64,000 bases of DNA from Turnera subulata (taxonomy: Eukaryota > Streptophyta > Magnoliopsida > Malpighiales > Passifloraceae), in the NCBI GenBank assembly GCA_028386065.3, contig JAKUCV010002055.1, positions 189,803-253,802 on the forward strand, given 5' to 3'. Position numbers and translations under genes: made by a program. Of the stretch, positions 1 to 13,600 are shown one piece after another. Each line of letters opens with the position of its first letter. The first letter of the stretch is position 1. The notes under the pieces are model-generated. The model ran no database searches and had not been told where the DNA came from. It saw only the letters and a program-made list of their open reading frames with translations.

Positions 1-463
1 ATAAGAGTACATTGTATCCTCACAATTGTACTAATTCTTCTCCAATAAAAAGAGCAGTGCTCCGGAGACGTAGGCATAATTGGCCGAACTCCGTTAACAA
101 TTTTAGTGTGTTCTTTCTTTTATTATTCCGCCTTTAATTTCCGCATTTATTTAGTATTCAATATTTCGCGGCTAAGCCGCCTTATCTCTTTCTTGGCTGG
201 CAAAGCCGCCTTGTTTAATTCGTTGGCCGGCTAAGCCGCCTTTGTCGGGTATAGGTTGTGAATTATAACACTGTGCAAGTGAGTCCTGTCTAGGAGGCTG
301 GATTTTAAATGAACCACTGTTCCTCCAGTCTTTCCTAGGGATTTATCTTGGAATGATAATTCTGTCTAAGGAGATAGGCTAGGCCATCTTTCCTGGGAAT
401 TATCGAATCAGTTCAATTCACTAGTTGTTTGTAGTGGGGAAATTGCCCGCGTTTTCCCCAACA
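1..463 (+). repeat. 5' LTR of Copia-1 (partial)
   Basis: Matches 4796-5249 almost base for base and ends in CCCCAACA, immediately followed by the primer-binding site TGGTAGCGGAGC at 466-477. It contains a repeated GGCTAAGCCGCC-like motif at about 168-232, which also appears in the 3' copy. Confidence 0.93.
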
Positions 464-534
464 AGTGGTAGCGGAGCCGAAGGTTCGTCCTTTGGGCTAT
501 TTGTAATTTTTGAATACTATCTTTTGATTTTGTA

Positions 535-3500
535 ATGGCGGAAGCAGGTTCAAAACAGGTTACATCAAGTACACAGTCAGGAGTGATGGTTTTCACATCC
601 AGATGGTCGAGGATCCCAGTATCTAGTTCGAAGCTTGTTGTGGAGATATTTGACGGTACCGGTCATTTTGGCATGTGGCAGTGTGAGGTCTTTGTCTCGC
701 TATTCCAGCAGGGACTTGATGTTGCTATTGAATAAGAAAAACCTGACGATATCAGTGACAAGGAGTGGGCCGACGTAAACAAGTTGGCATGCGGAACAAT
801 TCGATCATGCTTGTCCAGGGAGCAGAAATATGCATTCAAAAATGAAGTTTCTGCATACAAACTGTGGAAGGCATTGGAAGACACTTTCTTGAAGAAGAGT
901 GGTCAGAATAAGCTTCTAATGAAGAAGAGACTGTTCCGGTTCGAGTATCGATCAGGTTCTACGATGAATGAACACATTACTCTGTTTAAAAAGTTAGTAG
1001 CAGACCTGTTCAATTTGGATGTTATATTTGAAGACGAAGACTTGGCTTTGATGCTGTTATCTTCTCTTCCCGAAGAGTTCGAGAACTTGGAGACAGCATT
1101 ACTTCATGGGAAGGAGAATGTATCCTTAGAGGCTGTATGTTTGGCTTTGTACAGTCATGAGTTGAGACAGCAGGACAAAATAAAGAGCAAAGCAACTGCA
1201 GCAGATGAAGCTTTAGTGGCTAGAGGACGACAGCAAAGCCAGTCATAGGGGAGAAGAGGAAGATCCAAGTCGAGAATCAGAGTTGCCAAAGATGAATGTG
1301 CCTTTTGTCATGAGAAAGGACATTGGAAGAAAGACTGTCCGAAGTTGAAAAAGAAGGGAAAGACTCCACAAGATGCAAATGTTGCAGAATGCAAGAGTGA
1401 TGCAGAGTCAGAAGTCTCTTTGGTTGGTTCACCCTCAACATCACAAGCAGAGTGGATTTTGGATTCTGGTTGCACCTACCATATGTGCCCCATTCGGGAA
1501 TGGTTCTTTGATCTTGAAGAGCTCAATGGCGGGGTTGTTTTCATGGGCAATGACAATCCATGTAAAACAGTCGGGATAGGTTCAATCAAGCTGAAAAATC
1601 ATGATGGATCCACCAGAATTTTGAGAGATGTTCGATATGTTCCTGAGTTGAAGAAGAATCTCATTTCTTTGGGGGCCTTAGAATCAAAAGGCCTAGTTGT
1701 CACTATTAGAGATGGAATTCTTAAAGCAACATCAGGAGCATTGGTGATGTTAAAAGGCATGAGGAAGAATAATCTGTATTACTACCAAGGTAGTACAGTA
1801 ATTGGGGCAGTTGCAGCAGTAACTTCTGAAAGCAAGAAAGATGCAGAGGCAACAAAGCTGTGGCATATGCGTTTGGGACATGCTGGTGAAAAATCCTTGC
1901 AGATTCTTGCCAAGCAGGGATTGTTGAAAGGTACGAAGACTTGCAAATTAGAATTTTGTGAGCATTGTGTTCTGGGAAAGCAACGAAGAGTGAAGTTTAG
2001 CACTGCTATCCATGATACCAAGGAGATTTTGGACTATGTGCATTCAGATGTATGGGGACCTGCCAAGACTCCATCTCTTGGAGGTAGACACTATTTTGTC
2101 ACTTTTGTTGATGATTTTTCCAGAAGAGTGTGGGTGTTTACAATGAAGAAGAAGGATGAAGTGCTTGGGATTTTCCTTAAATGGAAAACTCAGGTTGAGA
2201 ACCAAACAGGAAGAAAAATTAAAGTTCTCCGAACAGACAATGGTGGAGAATATACGAGTGACCCTTTCCTGAAGGTATGCCAAGATTGTGGCATAGTTCG
2301 GCACTTCACAGTCAGAAAAACACCACAGCAGAACGGGGTGTCAGAGCGTATGAACAAGACATTGGTGGAGAAAGTTTGTTGTATGCTGTCTAATACTGGG
2401 CTAGGCAGAAATTTTTGGGCTGAGGCTGTGACATATGCTCAACATCTTGTTAATCGGTTGCCACATTCTGCTTTAAGTGGCAAGACCCCTTTGGAGGTAT
2501 GATCTGGAAAACCTGCTACTGATTATGATTCTTTACGTATGTTTGGTTCCACTGCATACTACCATGTGAATGAATCAAAGTTAGATCCACGAGCGAAGAA
2601 GGCTCTATTTATGGGTCTTATTGCTAGAGTGAAGGGATACCATCTTTGGTGCCTAGAGGCAAAGAAGACTATTATCAGCAGGGATGTTACCTTTGATGAA
2701 TCTGCCATGTTGACTAAGGTAAATCCAGAAGAAGCTGGTGGTACTTCACAACAGGTGGAGTATGTATCAAAGCAGGTGGAGTTTGAGCCTACTATGGTGA
2801 TCCCATCTAAGAGCATCAATGGTGACTCTCCATTAACAGAGGAAGAGTCAGATGAAGAAGAGGTTCCGACCCAAGAACCTACGCAGCAGTTCGAGTCAAT
2901 TGCCACTAGTAGACCAAGACGAGAAAGGAGAAAACCAGAACGTCTCATTGAAACAGTGGCCTATGCACTTCCAGTCGTTGATGATGTTCCTTCCATTTTT
3001 TTAGAAGCCATTCGGAGTTCTGAAAGTAGCAGTTGGAAAGAGGCAATGGAGGAGGAGATGAAATCTCTACAGAAGAACAAAACATGGAAGTTGACACAAC
3101 TACCAAAGGGAAAGAAGGCAATTGGAAGCAAATGGGTATTTGCTAAGAAAGAAGGATTTCCTGACAAGAATAATGTTCGCTACAAGGCAAGATTGGTGGC
3201 TAAAGGCTACGCTCAGAAGGAGGGAATTGATTATAATGAGGTATTTTCTCCAGTTGTGAAGCATTTCTCCATTCGAATCCTATTGGTCTTGGCAGCACAG
3301 TTGAATTTGGAGCTAGCTCAACTTGATGTGAAGACCGCGTTCTTACACGGTGACTTGAAGGAGGAAATCTAAATGACTCAGCCCGATGGATACAAAGTTG
3401 CTGGTAAAGAGAATTGGGTATGCAAACTAGACAAGTCGTTGTATGGATTGAAGCAATCTCCAAGGCAGTGGTACAAACAGTTTGACAAGTTTATGTTGGG

Positions 3501-4561
3501 TCAGAAAGTACACAAGGAGCAAATACGACCATTGTGTGTATTTGAGCAGACTTCAAGATGGGTCCTATATCTACCTACTCTTATATGTTGATGATATGCT
3601 GATAGCAGCAAAGAGCCAAGATGAAATTGACAAGTTGAAGGCTCAGTTGAGTAGAGAGTTTGAGATGAAGGATTTGGGAGAAGCCAAGAAGATTCTCAGC
3701 ATGGAGATAAGCAGGGACAGAGAGAGGGGCAAGCTTTGGCTGACTGAAAAAGAATATTTGAAGAAAGTACTATAACGTTTTGGCATGAATGAAGGGTCAA
3801 AACCTGTAGGTACTCCGCTTGCTTCTCATTTGAAGCTTAACAGCCAGTTATCTCCGCAGACAGATGAAGAACGAGAGTACATGGCAAAAGTCCCTTATGC
3901 CAATGTAGTCGGAAGCTTGATGTATGCAATGGTGTGTACGAGACAAGATATTTCACAAGCTGTTAGTTTTGTAAGCAGATACATGCATGATCCTGGCAGA
4001 GGTCATTGGCAAGCTGTGAAATGGATTCTTCGGTATATCAAAGATACCGTAGATGTTGGCTTAATGTTTGAGCAGGATGAATTACTTAGTCAAGGAGTGG
4101 TCGGATATTGTGATTCAGACTATGCAGGAGATTTGGATAAGCGGCAATCAACAACGGGCTATTTGTTCACATTAGCAAAGGCCCCTGTTAGTTGAAAGTC
4201 GACTTTACAGTCAACGGTGGCTTTGTCCACAACGGAGGCAGAGTATATGGCTATTACAGAAGCTGTGAAGGAGGCAATTTGGCTTCATGGGTTGCTAAAA
4301 GACTTGGGAGTTGGTCAGAAACAACTTGTGGTATATTCTGACAGTCATAGTGCTATTCATTTAGCAAAGAATCAAGTCTTTCATGCAAGGACGAAGCACA
4401 TTGATGTTCGCTATCATTTTGTGAGGGAGATTCTCGAAGAAGAAGAGATACTTCTCCAGAAGATTTTGACTACGGAGAATCCTGCAGATATGATGACAAA
4501 GGTGGTGACGAAGGCCAAGTTTAAACATTGTTTAGATTTGGTCAATATCCTGCATATTTGA
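535..4561 (+). pseudogene. Copia-1 gag-pol polyprotein, inactivated
   Basis: One reading frame encodes, in order, a gag capsid region, a CCHC zinc knuckle (1297-1338), an aspartic protease region (ILDSG), an integrase with its HHCC zinc domain and DDE core (TDNGGEY), reverse transcriptase (YVDDM) and RNase H. Premature in-frame stops lie at 733-735, 1246-1248, 2500-2502 and 3370-3372. A frameshift falls between about 3500 and 3590, just before the YVDDM motif, and further stops lie at 3773-3775 and 4193-4195. Several stops look like Trp or Gln codons changed by C-to-T decay. The TAG at 1246 separates capsid from zinc knuckle, as in two other elements here. Dead as a protein source. Confidence 0.93.
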
Positions 4562-4655
4562 GTTGGCGCCAGATGGCGCGAGTTGGAAGTACTGTTCCTT
4601 ATTTGGTTGAGAAGATTGGAATTTGTGGGATTACAAATAACACCAAGGTGGAGAT

Positions 4656-5249
4656 TGTTGTAAGTGTGAACAAATGTGAACATGATGTTGTTATTTTGGC
4701 AATCCCACATCTATTAGGAAGTGGGAGTGAGGGGTTGGAAAAGGTTATAAATAAGACCCCTCACATCCCTTTGTTGATATCCCAAATAAGAGTACATTGT
4801 ATCCTCACAATTGTACTAATTCTTCTCCTATAAAAAGAGCAGTGCTTCGGAGACGTAGGCACAATTGGCCGAACTCCGTTAACAATTTTAGTGTGTTCTT
4901 TCTTTTATTATTCCGCCTTTAATTTCCGCATTTATTTAGTATTCAATATTTCGCCGGCTAAGCCGCCTTATCTCTTTCTTGGCTGGCAAAGCCGCCTTGT
5001 TTAATTCGTTGGCCGGCTAAGCCGCCTTTGTCGGGTATAGGTTGTGAATTATAATACTGTGCAAGTGAGTCCTGTCTAGGAGGCTGGATTTTAAGTGAAC
5101 CACTGTTCCTCCAGTCTTTCCTGGGGATTTATCTTGGAATGATTATTCTATCTAAGGAGATAGGCTAGGCCATCTTTCTTGGGAATTATCGAATCAGTTC
5201 AATTCACTAGTTGTTTGTAGTGGGGAAATTGCCCGAGTTTTCCCCAATA
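4656..5249 (+). repeat. 3' LTR of Copia-1
   Basis: Begins TGTTGTAAGTG right after the polypurine-like tract AAGGTGGAGAT and ends CCCCAATA, where the 5' copy has CCCCAACA. A TATA-like stretch (GGTTATAAATAAG) lies at about 4743-4755. Confidence 0.93.
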
Positions 5250-5892
5250 CATGTATCCTATTGGTTTAGCAAGGAAAAATATTGTAAGGCCTACCAACAA
5301 GATATGAGTGGAGTTCGAAGCTCTGAATTCTGGCCTTCTCTAGGTAAACCTACAACTCTGCCACCACCTCATAAACAACCTTTTGGTAGACCTCAGAAGA
5401 ATAGAAGAAAGGAGGAACATGAACGGAGACCTGGACAGAAGGTGTCAAGGAAAGGAAAAAAACAAGTTTGCCAAATATGTTTTCAGAAAGGCCACAATTG
5501 TAAAACATGCAAATATAAGAATAACACAGACTTTACTCAACCTAGACCAGTTCGTAAGCCTGCAAAATTACCTGTAAGTATTGTTTATGTTCTATTATGA
5601 CATTGATTTAGTTTTCTTCACACACTTTTCTTAGGATACAATTGCATTTTATTGTAGGTTCAAAGTGCTACTAAGAAGAGAAGGTTGAATGAGGACAATG
5701 CTAGGTATGGCTTTTTTGTGGACCAACAATCAGGTCAAGCTATACTCAATGTAAGTATTATTCCTTTCTCAACTATTGGGTTTCCTAGTTTCTTGGTTTA
5801 TTTCATTACTTTACTTTTATTAAGTAATTTTTATTTTTGGATTAACGCAGCCTGGTTCCCAAAGTCAGAGGGGTGTTAGGCCATTTGTCTAA
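5250..5892 (+). pseudogene. C-terminal exons of a MuDR/MULE transposase, severed by Copia-1
   Basis: Mutator-type transposase tail in three phase-0 exons: 5250-5573, 5658-5750 and 5851-5892, joined by GTAAGT donors and TAG/CAG acceptors. Visible hallmarks of plant MURA proteins are the SWIM-distal segment (SKEKYCKAYQQ...EFWP), the GRPQKNRRKEE basic block, a CCHC knuckle (CQICFQKGHNCKTC) and a tail resembling YGFFVDQQSGQAILNPGS before the stop. The reading frame begins exactly at the Copia-1 3' boundary. The upstream MURA exons, including the catalytic core, would lie before the window. Whether the rest of the gene was intact is unknown. Confidence 0.82.
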
Positions 5893-7523
5893 AGAGAATA
5901 CTTCTATCCCACCATGCAATGCTGGTGACTCTAGTACCTCTAGAGAATGTATAACACCACAAGAATTAGTAAGGAGGAGAGATCTGATGATAAGAGGCAA
6001 AGCAAAAGTGACCGATCTGCAAGTTGGATCAAATGCATTTGCATGAAACTATAATTAATAGTCTCGCTGACTTTGATGTTAGTATGTCAGACCTATTTTG
6101 TGTTATGAACTCTAAACTCATTTAAATGCCTAATGCCTCTTGTTAAATCAGGTATAAGGATTAAGCCTTGTTTTTGGTTATTTGTTTTGTTGGTAAATCT
6201 ACTATTTGGTCCAACTTCAGTTTAAATCTGAAGCAAACTATATCAGCTATTTACAACTAGGTTTATATTGCACCTTCTCTCAATTTTTCTTGGCCTATTT
6301 TTTTATTAGAATTTGATTTTTTATTTTATTGAAAATTTTTTCCCGTATGTGTTCGTGTAATGATGATAAATATTATGATTATTCTCTAAAATTAATTCAT
6401 ACTAATATGAATAATTATCAGTTGTTTTTTCTTAAGGTAATTATGTAGGATAAATAATCTGTTAATTTTGTTATTCACTTTTATATAAATCCGAAATTTT
6501 AAAAATTAGTTCTCATTATATTTCTTCTTCACGTATATTAATGCTTTAAAATTTCATTAAGATTAATTAATTCTAATATATGTAACTATTGGGGTTTTCC
6601 TAATTAAAAAAATTATGTAGGATAAATATTTTTTTAATTCTTTATCTAATTTTATATAAATCCTAAATTTTAAAAATTAGTTCTCACCATATTTCTTCTT
6701 CACAATGCCTCAAAATTTTATTAAAATTAATTTATACTAATATAAAGAATTATTGGTTATTTTTTATTAAGGTAATTATGTAGAATAAATAATCTGTAAT
6801 TTTTTATTCACTTTTATATAAATCCTAAATTTTAAAAATTAGTTATCATTATATTTAATTTTAACTTATATTAATGCTTCAAAATTTTATTAAAATTAAT
6901 TAAGACTAATATAAATAATTATTGGTTATTTTTATATTTAGGTAATATGTAGAATAAATATTTTGTTATTTTTTTATTCCCTTTATATAAATTCTAAATT
7001 TTAAAAATTATTTCTCATTATATTTATTAATTTATAAAATACTTAATAATATTTTTTATTTTGTATTAAATTTTTTATTTATTAACAATCTTTGGATGTC
7101 TGTTTTGTTTTGTTATATTTGAATATGTTTAGCTGCCAAGGTTAAAAAGAATGTCTGGTAAGGAAGTGTTATGTTAGAGGAGGAAAAAATTATTTTGGAG
7201 GGAAAGATTGGATTTTGGCGGGAGTTTTACCTCAAAAAATGATGTGTCATTGGATGCCAAGTCACCTATGACATGTAACATGAAAAGTCAGACTTAACAG
7301 GAAAAAACTAACAGAAAATTACAATAGGACTTGTTCGGTGTAACTTGTAAAAGTTATAGGACTTAGAAGGAGCTTTTTAAAATTATAGGACTTAAAAGGA
7401 CAACGACCCTAAGTTATAGGACTTGCCAGGGACTTTTTCCGACCTAAGAGGCCTGGGAGAAAATCACCTTTTACATCCGCTATTATATATTTGTAATTAA
7501 AGAGCAAGTTCTCCTCTATATAT

Positions 7524-7640
7524 ATTCTTTTTTTGGTTTCCATCCGGTTTCTAGAGCTTCGCTTCGATTAATTAATCCGGATTCGACTCGGATTGCGCAC
7601 CTGGATATGGTGGGAAAATCTCCCAACTTGATGGGAATGC
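7524..7640 (-). repeat. Truncated tRNA-derived SINE
   Basis: Resembles the 3' half of the complete SINE at 42790-42974: poly-T on this strand followed by TGGTTTCCATCCGG, a GCGCACCTGG block and ATGGTGGG, then divergence. The tRNA-like head (A and B boxes) is missing. No target duplication recognised. Confidence 0.6.
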
Positions 7641-8364
7641 TTATTGGCATGCTAAAAAGTCTATTAAATTGAGCATGAAAGGTTCCCGAATTCATCTTAT
7701 GTCCAAACTTACTCTTGTAACTCAACTTTTCTAATTCATGCCCGTTTGAGCTCATCTAATTTCTCTCTATTAGGATTTTTTTTGAGCTAAAGGATAAAAC
7801 AGTAACTGAATGACAAAGTCAAAGGACAAAATTCATCGCTTGACATGAGTTTTTCTATGGTAAGTGTACAGGTCATATTGTGTTGACTTTATTAACATAA
7901 GTACTAGCTGATGACAGCAGTTTTGTTGCATTCCTTGTCCGATTTTGCCTAATTTGTCATCAACAAAACATGAAACAATTTGCTTGATAATACCTTAGGT
8001 CATAACTTAAAAAAGAAGGGCCATCGGCATGGCCCCCTCCGTTTTTTTGTAAACAAAGAAACTCTTAAGAAAGATTGTGTGCATTGTTTGTCAGATCCCC
8101 TTTGTTATCTCCTAAAATTGAAAATCATATCTTTTATTAGATTTTGGCTTATTTTTATTCTTTTGGTCTATTCCATTAGAATTCGATAAAAATTGTTTAC
8201 TTGGTAAGTTTTTGGATACCACGTCAGTCAGTAATGTGGGACTCACTTGTCAGGTCCATGTCAGAACACCCACAGCCCATCGATTTGGTTTTCCATTAGA
8301 CCTAACATGTGAATCTCACATAGTTTCCAATGAAATAGACTAAGCTTGGCCAATTGGGGTACAT

Positions 8365-8480
8365 AGAGGGTTGAAAATAAAACGAAATCCAACACAGGGA
8401 TGAAAATAAATCAAAATCAAAGACAAGGATGACTTTTAATTTTAAGGGTAACACATGGATTAAAAAAGGTTTTAATCCAT
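8365..8480. repeat. Half of a MITE related to the one at 48553
   Basis: Shares GGATGAAAATAA and GGATGACTT...AACTTTAAGG-like sequence with the right half of the 48553-48808 MITE, but has no matching left arm and no target duplication. Diverged. Confidence 0.4.
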
Positions 8481-10616
8481 TGTTTGTCTATAAAATGCCA
8501 TCTTTCTAATTTGTTTGGCATCTTCATCCGACCAAAAAGAGCACAAGTTTTCATTTTGCCTACTCCTTGCTCATGATATCGCTGAGAGATATGACTCCTA
8601 GACATGAGACACTGTCCTCAATCTTCTTCAAAGTAACATTTTGCCCACTACTCCTTGTTCACTATGTTTCTTGTACGGAATTTGCTGCTGCAGCTTCCTC
8701 CACAACTTCTACTGGTAGAAACCAAGCAGAAGCTCTCCTTTACTGGAAAGCAAGTCTAGACAACCAAAGTCAATCTCGCCTGTCTTCTTGGGTTGGCAAT
8801 AATGCTTGCAACTCCTGGGTTGGAATTTCTTGTACAAATAATCCTGAGGTGGTCACCAACTTGACCAAAACACATCTTGGCCTAAAAGGTACACTTGATG
8901 CTTTTAACTTCTCAACATTTCCTGATCTTCTCGTCCTCAACTTCTGGAACAACTCACTCTATGGAAATATCCCACCAAACGTCACCAACCTTATCAACCT
9001 CAAACAATTGCGTTTGCGCACCAATCATTTCACAGGAACTATTCCAGCTGAAATAGGTGTATTGACAAATCTTGAGTTCATCAGTTTTTGTCAGAATTAT
9101 CTCACTGGTTTTATCCCTCCCTCAATTGGAAACCTGACAAAACTCTCCATTCTCTATCTTTGGTCAAACCAACTCTCTGGTTCCATACCACAGCAAATTG
9201 GATCGCTACGCTCTCTCCATGAACTTTCCATGTCAAGCAACCTTTTCATGGGTACAATTCCTGCTACAATAAGAAACCTGACATATCTCTCCAATCTCAA
9301 GCTTTGGGACAACCAACTATATCAGGTTCTCTTCCTCAAGAAATCGGTTTGTTACATTCTATCAATGAAATTTTCCTGAACCAAAATTTTCTGAGTGGTG
9401 TAATCCCCTCTAGTATGAAAACATTATGGAGGCCACTGGGTTTTGACTCAAAGTACACGATTGGAGAAGGAGGGCATGGAACTGTGTACAAGGCTATAAT
9501 GGCTACTGATAGAGTGGTTGCTGTCAGGTTGCTGTCAAGAAACTTCATGCATCACAAGCTGGCAACTTACTAAATTTGAAAGCTTTTGAGAATGAGATTT
9601 GTGTTTTAACAAAAATTAGGCATCGAAATATTGCAAAGCTCTATGGTTTCTGTCCACATCCAAAGCACTCTTTCTTGGTTTATGAGTACATAGAGAAAGG
9701 AAGTTTGAGGATGGTTTTTTTTTTTTTGATGCCAAAGAGGAACAAGCAATGGAGTTGGATTGGACCAAGAGATTAAATATTGTTAAGGGGCTGGCCAGTG
9801 CTTTATCCTATCTACACCATGATTGCTCTCCTCCCACAGTTCATAGAGATGTGTCAAGCAGTAACATTCTCCTGGACAGAGAATGGGAGGCACATCTATC
9901 TGATTTTGGCACTGCTAAGCTCCTAATGCCTGATTCATCCCATTGGACCTCACTTGCTGGTACCTTTGGATATGCAGCTCCAGGTGATGCATATATATTT
10001 CTCTTTCAGAGTCTTAAATATATAATTTACATGCATATTGTAATTCTTAGGATTTTTTATTTCCATATCAAGTGCTTTACCCTAACGAAACAGGATCCGA
10101 CCTGGGTTGCACACCTGGTTATAGTGTGTGTCTTCCGATAGGGATCTGATCATACGCAATCCTTAGGATGTTTAGCTTATGATAATTTCTACTACTTCAA
10201 TGCAAATAACTACACAATCCTAATTAAAAGTTAAGCACTAACAATTTTTTTTTTCAGAGATAGCTTACACAATGAAAGTAAATGAAAATCTGATGTATAC
10301 AGTTTCGGAGTGGTAACACTGGAAATAATAATGGGGAAGCATCGTGAAGAATTGATATCATCTCTATGGTCGCCACCGTCCTCATCATTGCCATCTTCAT
10401 CATCGTCTCCACCTCTATCCGTCAATCAACCGGCACCACTGCTGGAATTGCTGGATCAACGCATTCCACCACCTAGAACTAGAGTTGCAAATCGTGTAGC
10501 TTGTATTACAAGAATAGGACTTGCTTGCTTGAATATCAATCCCAATTCTCGGGCGACAATGAGACAAGTTTCTTTGGAGCTCGTACCTAGGCGGCCTCCA
10601 TTAGAGCAACCACTTT

Positions 10617-13600
10617 CACTACCAATTTCCAGCCAAATTTCCATCAGTGGATCAGATGGAAAGTGGATGGAAATCACAAATTTCCATCTAACTTCCATCC
10701 AAGGAGGTAAATGGAAAAAACCCTGATGGAAATTTAACATTGAATGGAAAATGGATGGAAAAAGTGGATGGAAACGTTGGATGGAAAAGGGATGGAAGCT
10801 TTCACCGTCCTAATGGAAAACGGATGGAAATCTTATAATAATTGAAAGGTAGCTAGATGGAAAACAGATGGAAATCTTCCATTCTGCGGGCACCATTTGC
10901 GGGACCCATGTATTCTTTTTTGTAAGTTTCTTGGTATTATATATTCAAAATTCAAAAGATGCAATGGCAATTTCCTTCCTGTTATTTATTAAACAATGAG
11001 AAGAATTATTAACTAATTATAATTCATATAAATAAAATAGATAAGAACAATAAAATAACGGAATCCAACTTTATTACTGTAATCTCAATTATACAATTAG
11101 TAGAGTGGATGGAGGTCGGAGGGTAGGACAACCACAAAAACAATTTGGGAAGCTACAATAATAGAAAAAAGAATGTTGTATAGCCTAAATTAATTAGGCC
11201 GGCAACCAAAAACAAATGGAAACCAAAACTCGGACTGGGATGCACAACCACAGATCTGCTCGAAGATCTTTCCTTCCTCAGATCTACACCTTTCCTGCAC
11301 AGATCTACAACTATCCTTAGATCTGCATCTTCTAGTCCCGAGTTCATACAGTCCTGCAAAAGCCAAAACAATCAAATAAATAAAACTCGGCCAAAACTAA
11401 GTCCATCTCAACAACACCAACGAATGACAGAAAAAAAACCTAGGAAAATGGATACTTACCATATCAATGCCGGACGGAGCACAAAGAGTTGCTGCCTCGA
11501 CTGTAAAACCACCCCACCACCCAGATCTCAACTCATAACTCAAACCACTCGCGGTACTCACTGTTCTCTGCAAAACCAACCACGTAAAAACTCCGGTGCC
11601 GTCCCGATTTGTCCATAACTCGAAGTCCGGCTCCAGCAAATTCGTCGTTGCCGGCCGATAATCTCACCAGAACAACGCATCGACATCTCTGCCTCAATAA
11701 CTAGGCGAGTTGTGTGTCGGTCAAGCGGAGGGAAGGAAAAGAAGAGAGGAGAGGTAAGCAATGTGAGGCTTACTAGTGGCGGTGTGTGGTGTAGGCGACA
11801 GCTTGAGGTGTGGCGGCTAAGAGGAAAAAATGGAACATAAAAGAAAGAGGGGAAAGAGTGAGAGCTCAGCCTGCGCCGCTGAGGAGAAGATAATTTTTTT
11901 GACGAAGAGAATTAATGAGCAAAAATGAGACAACATTGAGCAGAAGCGATTATTTTATACTAGGAGCAAACCTAACTGACCTAAGGCTTCCACTCCCTAT
12001 TAAACGACGCCATCATCCTCCAATTCACCCTGATTTAAAACACAACCTCTCATGTAGTTTTATGTACAAGCCAAAATAAAATCCCGTCGTTTTACTCTAA
12101 ACGACATACAAACTTGTGTAGTAGTTCCTTTAATAAATTGTCTCAAAAATTTTCCAAAACATTAATTTCAAGATTAAATCTCACATTAAACCCATATAAG
12201 AAAAATATTAAATAGGAATTCATAAATAATAGTAAAGGATAATTAAACTTTAATGAATTTATGAAAACATTTCAAAAGGTTTGTAGGAAAACTACTAGTA
12301 TATCCGTAATTAAATCTCTAAAAAGGAAAGGTCAAATAATATATATTTTCACAACTAAAAATCTATGGAATTATAACTATTACGATAAAAAAATTAAATG
12401 ATTTTTACCCAAAAAAGAAAGTGAAATTGAAAGTGTAAGAATAGAAAGATGAAATACAATAAACGAAGATGCTTAAAGCATCTGTTGTTATGTTCAAAAT
12501 TCATATGGATTTGGTTGTTGGGTGACAAGTTATAGAAATGATAAATAAGAAAAAAATATTGATCTATGCAATACAAATTCAGATAAATATTATTTTAGAA
12601 GTTGATATATCTTTTAGACTTTGATATTGTTTAAAAATATTATTTATATAGATAATGAATTAATAAATTATAGACTAATTTATTTTAAAATTATAATTTT
12701 CTAAGTTCAATTGTTTTTTCAATCTCTTTCTTTCTTTTTTATGAGATTATTCAATCTATTTCTTCTTATTGACCTTATACCTTTTTTCTACTAATCTAAT
12801 GTCATAATTTGAGAATGCATATTCAAATTTTTAGTTGTCCATCCAATATCCAGAAGTTACTAACTAAACCGAATTCTACTGGGTCGCCCACTGGCTATGT
12901 TGGGTGAATCTCCTGAAGAAAATTTTCTACATACACGAAAACTCAAACTCAAGACGTGCCAAAATCGAACCAAGTCTCTTAAAGTTACACTAAGCCCTCT
13001 TATATATTTTGCTAACTTATTTTTAAAAAATTTCATGCTTCATATAAAATTTATATTAATCTATAATTACTTTTTTCTAACTTTGTTTCCTAATAATTAG
13101 TATAATTACATTTTATTTACAACCTTCATCCCTTTTATTAATTTTATTCTTAGCCAGTTTTTTTTCTTATGTTATAGCGAGATATGGACTTAGTTCCTTC
13201 AAAAATTATGATTCTCTTATTTTGTCGAAAAATATTTTATCTTTTAAAGTTTCAAATTTTGACTTTAAATGAAAAATTAAACACATTTCTTTTAAGATTA
13301 CACATAAGATATATTTTTTAAAATTCTTTTTGTTTAATAACGATAGTAAATGATTATCATTTTGTCTCCAAATCTTTGAAAAAATTTAGAAGGTTCAAGC
13401 ATGGTTGTCTTCTTTATTTTCATTACTACTTTGTATAATATTTGCAATCTATATCTATTTTAGACATGTAACACTAAAATAAATTAAGAATACAATACTA
13501 AAAAAAACATTAAGTAACTAGTAAGAACTAAGAAAGAAGTAAAGCAACATAAATAGGAAAAAAGGAATGACAAAATAAGAAAAGTAAAATAAAATCATAT

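Larger units (their letters stand above)
1..5249 (+). mobile_element. Copia-1, Ty1/Copia LTR retrotransposon (5' LTR cut by window edge)
   Basis: Two near-identical direct repeats (1-463 and 4656-5249) enclose a primer-binding site, a decayed gag-pol and a purine-rich tract. The window opens about 140 bases inside the 5' LTR. The LTR has TGTTG...CAACA-type ends; the 3' copy now ends CAATA. About a dozen differences are visible over the 463 shared bases, suggesting a fairly young insertion. Domain order gag, zinc knuckle, protease, integrase, RT, RNase H is the Copia order. The element lies inside a MULE transposase reading frame, which resumes at 5250. The target duplication cannot be tested because the left flank is outside the window. 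Confidence 0.95.
5893..8572. other. AT-rich noncoding stretch, probable 3' part of the MULE
   Basis: No convincing gene. Roughly 6380-7060 consists of three or four diverged tandem copies of an AT-rich block containing ATATAAATCC(T/G)AAATTTTAAAAATTAGTT. At 7340-7430 a GTTATAGGACTT motif occurs three times; the same motif (as GTCCTATAAC) marks the ends of the complete MULE at 39712, so this may be the terminal region of the MULE whose transposase ends at 5892. Its other end is outside the window. Confidence 0.5.

Noticed and set aside
8573..10726. A functional short receptor kinase
   Set aside because: Several frameshifts, loss of the membrane span and a transposon in the last exon rule out a working receptor.
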